Source of the DNA: Jejubacter sp036620675
GTDB taxonomy: Bacteria > Pseudomonadota > Gammaproteobacteria > Enterobacterales > Enterobacteriaceae
Strand: one strand, 5' to 3'
Assembly: GCA_036620675.1 (NCBI GenBank)
Contig: JAZHEE010000005.1
Length of the DNA: 64,000 bases
Shown: positions 1 through 7,952 of the stretch, one piece after another
How positions within the stretch are numbered: position 1 is the stretch's first letter
How the letters are laid out: the number at the start of each line of letters is the position of its first letter
Translations under genes and position numbers: made by a program
The notes under the pieces: generated by a model
Told to the model about the DNA's origin: nothing
What the model saw: the letters and a program-made list of their open reading frames with translations, nothing else
Database searches by the model: none

Positions 1-1
1 T

Positions 2-1240
2 GCCTTTGGCGGCGGGGGACGCGGTCTGAAAGTGGCCTGGCGACTCGAAGAGGTCGCGGAACTTTATCATTCTGCGGTACGTGAAGCCGAAGCGGCCTTT
101 GGCCGCGGCGAATGTTTTGTCGAGCAGTACCTGGACCGCCCCCGTCATATCGAAGCCCAGATTATCGCTGACAGCCACGGCCAGGTACTGGTGCTGGGCA
201 CCCGCGACTGTTCGCTACAGCGCCGTAATCAGAAACTGGTTGAAGAGGCGCCGGCGCCGTTTATCAGTGAAGAGCAGCGCGAGCGCATTCACGCTGCGGC
301 CCGGGATATCTGCCGTCAGGCGGGTTACGTGGGGGCCGGTACCGTCGAATTCCTGCTCAGTCGCGACGGTCGTATCTCGTTCCTTGAGGTGAATACCCGA
401 CTTCAGGTGGAACACCCGGTGACGGAAGAGACTACCGGCGTCGACCTGGTGATTGAACAGTTGCGGGTGGCCGAAGGGCTGCCCCTGAGCCTGACGCAAA
501 CGCCAGTGCCGCGCGGCCACGCCATTGAGTTTCGTATTAACGCGGAGGATCCCGGACGCGGTTTCCTGCCGGTGCCCGGTACTATCACCCGCTTTGCGCC
601 GCCTTGCGGGCCAGGCATTCGTCTGGACAGCGGCGTGGAGAGTGGTTCCACCATTCCAGGTCACTATGATTCGCTGATGGCTAAGCTTATCGTCACCGGC
701 GCCACCCGTGAACAGGCGATTGCCCGGGCTCGCAGGGCGCTGGCGGAATTTACCATCGAAGGCGTTGCTTCGGTACTGCCGTTCCACAGGGCTGTGCTGG
801 CGGCTGATGACTTTGTGGATGATTTCAAGGTGCATACCCGCTGGATTGAAACCGATTTCGCGGACAGGCTGGAAACGCAGGTACGTCCGTTCCCCGTCCA
901 GGAACAGCCGCTGACCCGTACCTGGATCGAAGTGGACGGCCGTCGACTGCAGCTGGGCCTGCCCGCCGGACTGCTGGCGGCGACGCCATCAGCTCAGGCG
1001 GTGCCTGCGCAGGACGCGCCTCAGACCGCGGATAACCAGGTGAGCGCCCCGGTGGCGGGCGTGTTGCACAGTTGGGTGGCGCAAGAAGGCCAGCAGGTGG
1101 CGCAAGGCGAAACGATCGCCATTATGGAGGCCATGAAGATGGAAGTTTCAGTGGTGGCTCCCTGTACCGGAAAGCTACAGCAAGGCGCCCGCCCGGGAGA
1201 GGTTCTGGCGGCAGAGGCCGCGCTGGGGATGATTCGCTAA
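2..1240 (+). CDS. Acyl-CoA carboxylase alpha subunit (biotin carboxylase + BCCP), 5' truncated by window edge
   Basis: This is the ATP-dependent biotin carboxylase subunit of an acetyl/propionyl/methylcrotonyl-type CoA carboxylase. The reading frame is open to the left edge: codons from base 2 give AFGGGGRGLKV, the glycine-rich ATP-grasp loop, so the GTG at 32 is internal and the start lies outside the window. Visible parts in order are the ATP-grasp core (EVNTRLQVEHPVTEE, catalytic Glu/Asn/Arg), the biotin carboxylase C-terminal domain (INAEDP, HYDSLMAKLI), an Ala/Pro linker, and a C-terminal biotinyl domain with the lysine motif EAMKM. The fused biotinyl domain separates it from the housekeeping AccC/AccB pair. 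The acyl substrate cannot be told without the upstream beta subunit. No companion gene follows on this strand. Confidence 0.93.
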   Translation, partial: AFGGGGRGLKVAWRLEEVAELYHSAVREAEAAFGRGECFVEQYLDRPRHIEAQIIADSHGQVLVLGTRDCSLQRRNQKLVEEAPAPFISEEQRERIHAAARDICRQAGYVGAGTVEFLLSRDGRISFLEVNTRLQVEHPVTEETTGVDLVIEQLRVAEGLPLSLTQTPVPRGHAIEFRINAEDPGRGFLPVPGTITRFAPPCGPGIRLDSGVESGSTIPGHYDSLMAKLIVTGATREQAIARARRALAEFTIEGVASVLPFHRAVLAADDFVDDFKVHTRWIETDFADRLETQVRPFPVQEQPLTRTWIEVDGRRLQLGLPAGLLAATPSAQAVPAQDAPQTADNQVSAPVAGVLHSWVAQEGQQVAQGETIAIMEAMKMEVSVVAPCTGKLQQGARPGEVLAAEAALGMIR

Positions 1241-1296
1241 TCTCCGGAACTTAGTGCGATCGGGCGGCTTTCGCCTTCATTCCCTGACGTACCATC

Positions 1297-1326
1297 AACA
1301 GACGCGCCTGATAAGACGCGTCTGTT
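1297..1326. terminator. Hairpin after the carboxylase gene
   Basis: There is a perfect 10-bp inverted repeat (AACAGACGCG and its complement) with a 10-nt loop, 56 bp after the carboxylase stop. It lacks a clear T-run, so it is a weak or factor-dependent terminator candidate. Nothing else was recognised in the rest of the gap 1241-1548. Confidence 0.5.
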
Positions 1327-1548
1327 TGAGACGGCTTAAGCCCCGGAACAGACAGACAGAGAGGCTGCCTGAGTGGCTATGATATAACGCAGCGCCTTAT
1401 TTTAGAGCTGGTTTCCGGGAAACCGGGCCTTACAGGGATGCCGCTTTTGTCCTTGACGCCAACAGGCATCCCATAAATAGCGGCTGGGAAGTTGGCGATT
1501 AGCCGGGCCTGGAGCATCCTCCGTAAAGAGAAAATCGCGAAACACCCT

Positions 1549-1983
1549 TTACGGCTTCCCTTCATAACCATCCATATAGGAACCAGAAATCGATGCAGAC
1601 GCCGCTTTACGCCAGCGCAGGGATGAACTGGCGCTGTGGTTATAGACTTTACCTGCAAACGTATTTTGCCTTTGGATGGAGTCCAGAAACTCATCACTGC
1701 CCAGTTCGCGGGCGCGTTCTGCTGCCTGTTCTGCCGTGAGTCCGGCCTGGCGATCGTCTTTGCCCATCTGCCAGAACTGGGCAAAGAAAGGGATCAACAT
1801 GCGGCTGCTGTCTGCCTTCCGGGTAGCGAAATTAGGATCGAATCCGTCGTCGGATGCATAAACAAAATGGCGGGCATGGCGTTCAGCGCTGGTTTCCGCC
1901 GCGCAGCCCGCGAGTAATAAAACGGCAGGGAGTATGGCGCAACGCAGAAAGGAACTGACGTAAATCGTTGTCTTGTGTTTCAT
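1549..1983 (-). CDS. Exc2-family lipoprotein
   Basis: This is a 144-residue protein with a lipoprotein signal peptide: basic N-terminus, hydrophobic core, then lipobox LLAGC with the lipidated Cys near residue 27. The mature part contains the segments ERHARHFVYASDDGFDPNFA, IPFFAQFWQMGKDD and a C-terminal YMDGYEGKP, which I recognise as the Exc2 (entry-exclusion-like) lipoprotein family of enteric bacteria. The biochemical role is not established; the name comes from a ColE1-type plasmid exclusion protein. The ATG at 1983 is preceded by AAGGA at 7-nt spacing. A Fur-box-like sequence sits directly upstream, so expression may respond to iron. It stands alone. Confidence 0.8.
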   Translation of the reverse strand: MKHKTTIYVSSFLRCAILPAVLLLAGCAAETSAERHARHFVYASDDGFDPNFATRKADSSRMLIPFFAQFWQMGKDDRQAGLTAEQAAERARELGSDEFLDSIQRQNTFAGKVYNHSASSSLRWRKAASASISGSYMDGYEGKP

Positions 1984-2000
1984 AGAGCATCCTTGTCTTT

Positions 2001-2019
2001 AAAATAATCATTATCATTG
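2001..2019 (-). promoter_or_regulatory. Candidate Fur box upstream of the Exc2 lipoprotein
   Basis: On the minus strand the sequence is CAATGATAATGATTATTTT, close to the Fur consensus GATAATGATAATCATTATC. It lies 18-36 bp upstream of the lipoprotein ATG, in the position expected of a promoter or operator. The match is visible; iron regulation is inferred. Confidence 0.6.
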
Positions 2020-2176
2020 CGTTAGCCAGAGCGTTATAGCACGGCTCGCTGGCGATTTTTTAATCGCCATATCACAAAATGCTCATCAACTGCCATTCGG
2101 ATGCTGGCGTTATCCTGGGAATTTTCGCCATGCCGTGTATCAGCGACGTCACTGTCAGCCTGACGGCAGAGTGAAT

Positions 2177-2209
2177 GAAAAAGCCTGAGTCGCATTAGCG
2201 ACTCAGGCT
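2177..2209 (-). terminator. Rho-independent terminator of ansP
   Basis: There is a perfect 12-bp stem (AGCCTGAGTCGC and complement, 2182-2193 with 2198-2209) and a 4-nt loop. Read on the minus strand it ends in a T-run followed by CATTC. It lies 28 bp beyond the ansP stop codon. Confidence 0.85.
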
Positions 2210-2236
2210 CTGTTGTGATAAAAAACTTAGCTGAAA

Positions 2237-3739
2237 TTAATGCGAAGGCTCATCCGCTTCAATCAGCGGCGCACTATTTTTTTCATCATTCGGATGCTGC
2301 GGCGCGGTGCTGGCAACGGCATGAACCCGCTTGCGGACCCGGAACCAGCCGAAGGTCAGCAGAATTGCCAGCAAAGGTATGGAGGCGATGGTCCAGGTGC
2401 CGTTCGGGTAATCGAAGGCCATCAGTACCAGCACCGCCAGCAGAAACAGCAGCGTCAGCCATGAGGTAAAGGGCGCGCCGGGCAGCTTAAAGCTGATATC
2501 CGCCGCTTTTCCCTCTTTGATCGCCTTACGCAGCCGCAGCTGGCACACCATAATAAAGGCCCAGGAAGAGATAATGCCGAGCGACGCGATATTCAGAACC
2601 ACCTCGAACACCCGCGACGGAATCAGGTAGTTCAGGAATACCCCCACCACATAAATCCCGATGGTGGCCAGAATACCGGCGTAGGGCACATGGTGACGAC
2701 TCATCTTTGACATAAAGGCCGGCGCCGAGCCGCCCATCGACATGGAGCGCAGAATACGGCCGGTGGAATAGAGGCCGGAGTTCAGGCTCGAAAGGGCTGC
2801 GGTTAACACCACGATATTCATGATATCGCCGACGTAGGGAATGCCCAGTTTGGCAAAGAAGGTGACGAACGGGCTTTGTCCGGCCTGATATGCGTTCCAG
2901 GGCAACAGCAGTACCAGCAGCAGTATGGAACCGACATAGAACAGACCAATACGCCAGATAACGCTGTTAATCGCCTTAGGCACCATGCGTTCCGGATCGC
3001 GACATTCGCCTGCGGCGGTACCCACCAGTTCAATAGACGCAAAAGCGAAGACCACTCCCTGTATCAGCACCAGAGCGGGGAGCAAGCCGTGGGGGAACAG
3101 GCCGCCGTTATCGGTAATCAGGTGCAGGCCGGTCGTATTGCCGTCCAGGGTTTTGCCGGTGCCAAGGAACACCACGCCGACCACCAGGAACAGCACAATG
3201 GCCAGAACCTTAATCAGGGCAAACCAGAACTCCATTTCCGCGAACCAGCGCACGCCTACCATATTCATGGTGCCGACGATAACCAGCGCCCCCAGGGCAA
3301 AGACCCACTGCGGCACATCGCCAAAGGCGCCCCAGTAGTGCATATAGAGCGCCACGGCGGTGATATCCACAATACCGGTCATCGCCCAGTTCACGAAGTA
3401 CATCCAGCCCGCCACGTAGGAGGCCTTTTCACCCAGAAACTCTCGGGCGTAAGAGACGAAGTTACCGCTGGAAGGGCGGTGTAATACCAGTTCGCCCAGT
3501 GCACGCAGAATAAAAAACGAGAAGATCCCGCAAACCAGGTAGATCAACGCCAGCGCCGGGCCCGCCGCCTGCAGTCGTGCGCCGGCGCCCAGAAACAGAC
3601 CGGTACCGATGGCGCCGCCAATGGCGATCATCTGTACGTGCCGGTTGTCCATGGCGCGGCGGTAGCCCGAGTCCTGGGCGTTAAGCCAGCGTCGTCTGGC
3701 CGCGTGATGATCGTCTGACTGATGCTTTGTCGATTTCAT
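2237..3739 (-). CDS. ansP: L-asparagine permease AnsP
   Basis: This is an inner-membrane amino acid:proton symporter of the AAT/APC family that imports L-asparagine. About 12 hydrophobic segments are visible, with the family signatures IGGAIGTGLFLGAG near the first helix, GELVLHRPSSGNFVSYAREF, and FAFASIELVGTAAGEC. The hydrophilic N-terminus (HHAARRRWLNAQDSGYRRAM) and the whole core align well with E. coli AnsP as I recall it, and the length (500 residues) agrees. I chose the ATG at 3739 (MKSTKHQSDD), preceded by AAGGA at 7 nt. A longer open frame to 3826 exists but adds a non-homologous leader. It is monocistronic with its own terminator. Confidence 0.92.
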   Translation of the reverse strand: MKSTKHQSDDHHAARRRWLNAQDSGYRRAMDNRHVQMIAIGGAIGTGLFLGAGARLQAAGPALALIYLVCGIFSFFILRALGELVLHRPSSGNFVSYAREFLGEKASYVAGWMYFVNWAMTGIVDITAVALYMHYWGAFGDVPQWVFALGALVIVGTMNMVGVRWFAEMEFWFALIKVLAIVLFLVVGVVFLGTGKTLDGNTTGLHLITDNGGLFPHGLLPALVLIQGVVFAFASIELVGTAAGECRDPERMVPKAINSVIWRIGLFYVGSILLLVLLLPWNAYQAGQSPFVTFFAKLGIPYVGDIMNIVVLTAALSSLNSGLYSTGRILRSMSMGGSAPAFMSKMSRHHVPYAGILATIGIYVVGVFLNYLIPSRVFEVVLNIASLGIISSWAFIMVCQLRLRKAIKEGKAADISFKLPGAPFTSWLTLLFLLAVLVLMAFDYPNGTWTIASIPLLAILLTFGWFRVRKRVHAVASTAPQHPNDEKNSAPLIEADEPSH

Positions 3740-4096
3740 ACAATTTCCTTGGATCCTGTCTGAAGCAGCCGCACCGGAGTGCGCCCCGCAAGTACCGTAA
3801 ACGATTGCATTTACAACTAAAAACACAGAGGCGAACCCCCCGTTCTGTGGTTATGTTTTACGAACGGGCTGAATTACGGCGAAGAATGCTACCCGGTATT
3901 GAGAGATGACGCAAAATTCCGATGGCGTCGCGGTAATATAAACTTGCTGTTTTTAGTGAAAATGAGATGTGCATCAGTCAAAACCACTGGCTAAGAGGGG
4001 AATTAATAGTGACTAATACTGATGCGGGGCGGATAAACAGATAGGGCTGAATGGTTTCAGGATGTGAGAGGCCGCACGGCGGCGGCCTGTGGGGGA
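3740..4096. other. Intergenic region upstream of ansP
   Basis: This 357-bp AT-rich gap should hold the ansP promoter, but I could not single out convincing -35/-10 boxes. A short GC hairpin at 4069-4088 (AGGCCGC with GCGGCCT) lies just past the nitroreductase stop and could end that transcript, although no T-run follows. No ORF was supported. Confidence 0.4.
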
Positions 4097-4744
4097 TTAC
4101 AGCAGGGTGATGACCTGATCCTGTGCCAGGCGCGACTTCGGCAGCGCCGCGTTAAAGTCCTGCTCGCTGCGGTAGCCGATGCTAGCCACCACCACACTCT
4201 GCAGCCCCTGGGCATCCAGCGCTAATAGCTGATCCATTTTTTCCGGCGTAAAGCCTTCGATAGGCGTGGCGTCCAGCCCCATACCCGCTGCGCCCAGCAG
4301 CAGAAAACCGAGCGACAGATAGGCCTGACGCGCCATCCAGTTGCGCTGCTGTTCCACCGAACCGCTATTCAGGTTAACAAAATAGCGACGGCCCTTATCC
4401 TGAGCCGCTTTCAGTTCATCGGTTTCAAAGCGGCCATCGCGTTCTTCCTGAGCCAGCAGGGCATGCAGATGATCTTCGCTCATCTCTTTACGAATGGCGA
4501 AAACCACCACCATGGCGGCGTTCTGGACTTTCTGGGCATTGGCTTCGCCAAACGCCGGCAATACCCGGGCCTTAGCCTCATCGGATTCGATCGCGAAGAA
4601 GTGCCAGGGCTGAGAGTTAACGGAAGAGGGGCTAAAACGCAGCAGATCCAGCAGCTGCTGGCGCTGTTCTCCGGTCAGTTTGCGGCTGCCGTCATAGGCT
4701 TTGCTGGTGTAACGAGTGCGAACCAGTTTTTCAATATTCATCAT
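4097..4744 (-). CDS. NfsB-like NAD(P)H nitroreductase
   Basis: This is a flavin (FMN) nitroreductase of the NfsB/NfnB type that reduces nitro groups or quinones with NAD(P)H. The N-terminal RYTSKAYD, the FMN-binding SPSSVNSQPWHFF, the middle EERDGRFETDELKAAQDKGR and C-terminal GLDATPIEGF and ALPKSRL all match the family. Length (215 residues) is right for NfsB. Tandem ATGs lie at 4744 and 4741, and AGGA is 7 nt before the first. A Nudix gene ends 39 bp upstream on the same strand, so the two are probably cotranscribed. NfsB itself is usually in another context, so this may be a paralogue. Confidence 0.85.
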   Translation of the reverse strand: MMNIEKLVRTRYTSKAYDGSRKLTGEQRQQLLDLLRFSPSSVNSQPWHFFAIESDEAKARVLPAFGEANAQKVQNAAMVVVFAIRKEMSEDHLHALLAQEERDGRFETDELKAAQDKGRRYFVNLNSGSVEQQRNWMARQAYLSLGFLLLGAAGMGLDATPIEGFTPEKMDQLLALDAQGLQSVVVASIGYRSEQDFNAALPKSRLAQDQVITLL

Positions 4745-4783
4745 TAACGTCCTGTGGTTTTCTCTGGAACCTGACAAAGGGCT

Positions 4784-5233
4784 TCAATGTAGAGCAAATC
4801 CCTGGGATGCGCTATCCGTTCCGTGCCGAATAAGATCCGCAAGCTGGTGCTCCTGCAACAGAATTTCCAGCGGTGTGAACAGCGGCTGCGGTAGGGTATC
4901 CAGCGGGAACCAGCGCCAGCCATCGCACTTTTCCGGCTCCAGACGCCGAGCCTCGCCAGAAGGGGCGGTTGCCAGCATAAACAGAGTGATATAGTGCTTT
5001 TGCGCTTCAGGAAACAGCACATTGACCCAGGGGCCGCGTCGAACGTCTTCCAGCGCGAGGCCGGTCTCTTCCCGCACTTCACGTCGGGCGCACTGTTCCG
5101 GCGTTTCGCCATACTCCAGATGACCGCCGGGGGCAGACCAACTGCCCGCGCCGTGGCTGCCCTGACGCCGTCCCAGCAAAATTTTATCGTGGCGCAGAAT
5201 GATGACGCCAATGCCAACCAGCGGCTGATTCAT
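4784..5233 (-). CDS. Nudix hydrolase (NUDT15/MutT-like)
   Basis: This 149-residue Nudix hydrolase is predicted to cleave a nucleoside diphosphate linked to another group. The Nudix box fits GX5EX7REUXEEXGU: GGHLEYGE, then RREVREETGL. The N-terminus VGIGVIILRHDKILLGRRQGS and the following WSAPGGHLE place it in the NUDT15/dCTP-pyrophosphatase-like group of MutT homologues. The substrate is not predictable from sequence. It is the first gene of a likely two-gene unit with the nitroreductase. Confidence 0.85.
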   Translation of the reverse strand: MNQPLVGIGVIILRHDKILLGRRQGSHGAGSWSAPGGHLEYGETPEQCARREVREETGLALEDVRRGPWVNVLFPEAQKHYITLFMLATAPSGEARRLEPEKCDGWRWFPLDTLPQPLFTPLEILLQEHQLADLIRHGTDSASQGFALH

Positions 5234-5460
5234 AAGGCACTCCGTAAGGGGGGGATAAAGATGTCTATTCTGGCACAGCGTAGCGGCGGAAGGTAAGACG
5301 AAACGATCCCATCAAGCATAGCGCGCCTAACGCACGATGATAAGCAGCGCCATATCGCTTCTTGATCCCCTGCACAGAACGCGATGACAGAGGTGACAGC
5401 TGGCGGTGAACATGTTACCCCTGAAATTAGCAGGGTTTCCCCACCACAAGGAGTTACGCC

Positions 5461-5682
5461 ATGTTTCCAGAATACCGCCAACTGATCAGCGAACTGAAAG
5501 AGAGCAACCCCCGCTTTCGCTCCCTGTTCGATAAGCATAACGCGCTGGACCAGGAGATTTCACGACGGGAACAGCCGGATGGCAGCGGATACTGCGAACA
5601 GGTCGCCACCATGAAGAAGGAGAAGCTAAAGTTAAAGGAGACGCTCTGGCAGATGCTGAAAGAGGCTGAAGCGGGGCTGTGA
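5461..5682 (+). CDS. YdcH-family (DUF465) small protein
   Basis: This 73-residue, highly charged, helical protein has the DUF465 pattern: FPEYRQLISELKESNPRFRSLFDKHNALDQEI, followed by a Lys/Glu-rich second helix KKEKLKLKETLWQML. It resembles E. coli YdcH, whose function is unknown. The arrangement suggests a short antiparallel coiled coil. Its ATG follows AAGGAG at about 7 nt, and a strong terminator follows the gene, so it is monocistronic. Confidence 0.85.
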   Translation: MFPEYRQLISELKESNPRFRSLFDKHNALDQEISRREQPDGSGYCEQVATMKKEKLKLKETLWQMLKEAEAGL

Positions 5683-5710
5683 TATAAACTGCGCCCCGCA
5701 ACGGATTAAC

Positions 5711-5735
5711 AGGCCCGGTAAAGGGCCTTTTTTTT
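5711..5735 (+). terminator. Rho-independent terminator after the ydcH-like gene
   Basis: AGGCCC pairs with GGGCCT across a 6-nt loop, followed by a run of eight T (5728-5735). This is a classical intrinsic terminator 28 bp after the stop codon. Confidence 0.9.
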
Positions 5736-5741
5736 GGTTCA

Positions 5742-5860
5742 CTGCCGGGAAACGCTCTCTCCCTTCAGAAGAGGGCCGGGGTGAGGGTGACAGACGGCTC
5801 CGGCGCCCGGTTTCAGAACAAAACCGGCGGAATATGATGATGTGGCAAGCAGTTCCGCTC
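5742..5860. repeat. Tandem ~120-bp intergenic repeat, copy 1
   Basis: The unit begins CTGCCGGGAAACGC, carries a C-rich arm facing GAGGGCCGGGGTGAGGGTGACAG, then CGGCTCCGGCGCCCGGTTTCAGAAC, and ends GCAGTTCCGCTC. It is followed immediately by a near-identical copy. The CCCTC...GAGGG hairpin resembles short intergenic palindromic repeats common in enteric genomes. A shorter relative occurs at 48791. Confidence 0.75.
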
Positions 5861-5861
5861 A

Positions 5862-5981
5862 TTGCCGGGAAACTCCCTCTCCCGTTTCGGGAGAGGGCTG
5901 GGGTGAGGGTGACAGGCAGCTTCGGCGCCCGGTTTCAGAACAGAAGCGGCGGAATATGGCGATGCGGTGGCAGTTCCGTTC
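5862..5981. repeat. Tandem ~120-bp intergenic repeat, copy 2
   Basis: This is the second copy, starting TTGCCGGGAAACTCCCTCTCCCG and ending GCAGTTCCGTTC. Its hairpin arm is more complete (CTCCCTCTCCC facing GGGAGAGGG) than in copy 1. The sequence just after it (to 6058) folds back on its end: GTTCCGTTCAC at 5973 is complementary to GTGAACGGAAC at 6048, with an inner CCGGTT/AACCGG stem. The region is non-coding; the next gene ends at 6142 on the other strand. Confidence 0.75.
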
Positions 5982-6141
5982 ACTTCAGGTTTCTGCTTCT
6001 CTGTGGATTCACCGGTTCCGCAACCGGCATAAGAGAAATCACCTTAAGGTGAACGGAACCTTCGCCAGCGCGACATACTCACCCAGAAGCCAGGCAGCAG
6101 CCGGTAACTTCAGCCTCACGACAATCCGCGATGAACCTTTT

Positions 6142-7227
6142 TTATGGCGCTTCTGTCACCCGGTTCCACCGATAATCAAACCGATAGATCGGGGTTCCGG
6201 TATTGATATCCAGCTTAAGCAAATAGCGCGGAATCCTGATATAAAGCGAATCCCCAACCTGATATGCGTTTACCGGATCGCCTTCTTTACTCAGTATTGC
6301 AGGCGTTTGCCATAAATACCTCTCTTTATCCGTATCGTACAGGCCTATCGATACCCGCCGACTGTGTCGCTTTTTATAGGCTAAAACATAGTACTGATGC
6401 GCCTGTTTCTTGCCGAGTAATACCGGGTTAATTAACGACCCGGATAAAAGGTTAAGCACTTCGCTTATCTCATCATCCGTCACGGGTTGACCCGCCCTGC
6501 GATGTGAGGAAGAAATTATCCATTCCGGAGCCGGGGAATCCTGGAAAACAGTTTTGATTGTAGGGTCTTCCGTCAGCGTCCAGTTCTCTAAATCCAGTTG
6601 GTAATAGCGGTTGTTTAAGCCATGCAGGTAAAGGCGGCGTTCGACAAAGCGATAATCGGGAAAGTCCGGGCTAATAATACCTGAAAGTTCGGGTATTTTT
6701 TCCAGAAGTTCGGCTTCAGAAAAACGTTTTTCTCCCGTCCGGGCATCTAACAAAAAGAGCGCCTCATTATTGGCGTCATTGACAATAAGATAGCGTTTCG
6801 TCTGGCCAATCAGATAGTTTCGCCAGCCCATGCGCTTGCTCCAGAGCCGCTCGCCGGAACGGCTGTCGACTGAAATCAGCGCAAACATGGAGGTGCTGGT
6901 GCTGATACCGTTCGCGTGTCCGTTAGGAATAACCATACGCTCAATCGAGGTTAAGCTATGGGTACTCTCAGAATAAAAAAGTTGACTATTTCCTTCAATC
7001 GACACCGCTCGGAACATACCGAAAAAGACCACGCCGATAAAATTAACGACGACTCCATATATCAGTAAAATAATAAGATATGGCACGAGGCGTTTAGTGT
7101 TGCGTCTCTTAATCAGTGAATACAACAAAAAGCACAGAAGGATGGCAAAAATAACCGCTGCGACAATTACAAAAATATCATGATATGCCCATCCGGATAG
7201 TCGCCAGTTATTATATATTGCGTTCAT
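6142..7227 (-). CDS. Membrane-anchored protein with beta-propeller-like (PQQ-type) repeats
   Basis: I do not recognise a specific family. The 361-residue protein has two hydrophobic segments near the N-terminus (about residues 17-37 and 48-70, separated by KRRNTKRL), then a long soluble domain. That domain contains repeated motifs of the kind seen in quinoprotein-like propellers: LISVDSRSGERLWSKRM, LFLLDARTGEKRFSE, LYDTDKERYLWQT and LKLDINTGTPIYRF. The fold is therefore probably an outward-facing WD/PQQ-like sheet domain; no catalytic residues could be identified. A PA2928-like family is possible but not claimed. The gene is lower in GC than its neighbours and stands alone on the minus strand, which hints at acquisition. 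Confidence 0.6.
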   Translation of the reverse strand: MNAIYNNWRLSGWAYHDIFVIVAAVIFAILLCFLLYSLIKRRNTKRLVPYLIILLIYGVVVNFIGVVFFGMFRAVSIEGNSQLFYSESTHSLTSIERMVIPNGHANGISTSTSMFALISVDSRSGERLWSKRMGWRNYLIGQTKRYLIVNDANNEALFLLDARTGEKRFSEAELLEKIPELSGIISPDFPDYRFVERRLYLHGLNNRYYQLDLENWTLTEDPTIKTVFQDSPAPEWIISSSHRRAGQPVTDDEISEVLNLLSGSLINPVLLGKKQAHQYYVLAYKKRHSRRVSIGLYDTDKERYLWQTPAILSKEGDPVNAYQVGDSLYIRIPRYLLKLDINTGTPIYRFDYRWNRVTEAP

Positions 7228-7513
7228 TACCCCATCCTTTTGCAGGTTTTTATGTATTCGATTTAGATAATACTACGAATCGAAATTTTAGTGGCAACTC
7301 ATCGCTGTATAAACCATGCCGCCAGGGAATACTGACTGAATTATTCAGGGAGCGTCCCGGATTCAGGAAACCATGCACGTTCGGCGCCAGTAGCCCGAAC
7401 AATACCAGCGGCGCTAACGCATTCCCCGCCATCCTCGGCTACGCTTCATCACAGGCAAGATACGGTCGCACCCTTCGCGTCCGTTCACACCTTAAGCGAC
7501 AAGGAGACTGTGA

Positions 7514-7933
7514 ATGAAGAGTGAAACCTTTGGGCGAGGCCCGGTAATCACCGGCCTCTATGAGTTGCTAAATCCGCTACCGCTGGGCTTCTTTGCCGCC
7601 GCCTGGCTGTTCGACATTATCTATATCAACAGTACCCGGATATTCTGGACCCACGGCGCGAGCTGGCTGATTGCCATGGGGCTGGTCATCGCTGTTATCC
7701 CGCGTTTGCTGAATCTGTTTCTGGTCTGGAGCGGCGGCAGTGCCGCCTGCTCGCCGGTAAAGGTTCACTTCTGGCTGTCGCTGGCCGCCATTGTGCTGGC
7801 GATTATCAATGCCTTTGTTCACAGCCGTGATGCCTGGGCCGTGGTGCCCCTTGGCGTAACGCTTTCCACGCTGGTGGTGGTACTGCTGACCATCGCCAAT
7901 CTGCAACAGGCGCTGCGTGCTCGAAGCGTATAA
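7514..7933 (+). CDS. DUF2231-type membrane protein
   Basis: This 139-residue integral membrane protein has four hydrophobic segments. The start GLYELLNPLPLGFFAAAWLFDIIY matches the DUF2231 pattern, in which a polar N-terminus leads into LPLGxFxxAxxxD. Such proteins are often encoded beside oxidoreductases and may serve as redox partners, though no haem ligands are obvious here. It ends 19 bp before the start of the sugar-dehydrogenase lipoprotein gene, so the two are very likely one operon. The ATG follows AAGGAG (CAAGGAGACTGTG) at about 7 nt. Confidence 0.75.
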   Translation: MKSETFGRGPVITGLYELLNPLPLGFFAAAWLFDIIYINSTRIFWTHGASWLIAMGLVIAVIPRLLNLFLVWSGGSAACSPVKVHFWLSLAAIVLAIINAFVHSRDAWAVVPLGVTLSTLVVVLLTIANLQQALRARSV

Positions 7934-7952
7934 CGGAATCGGGAGGAGAGTG

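Noticed and set aside
2876..3484. 202-codon plus-strand frame opposite ansP
   Set aside because: It is the antisense shadow of a well-conserved permease gene; its translation is His/Gln-rich and has no family features.
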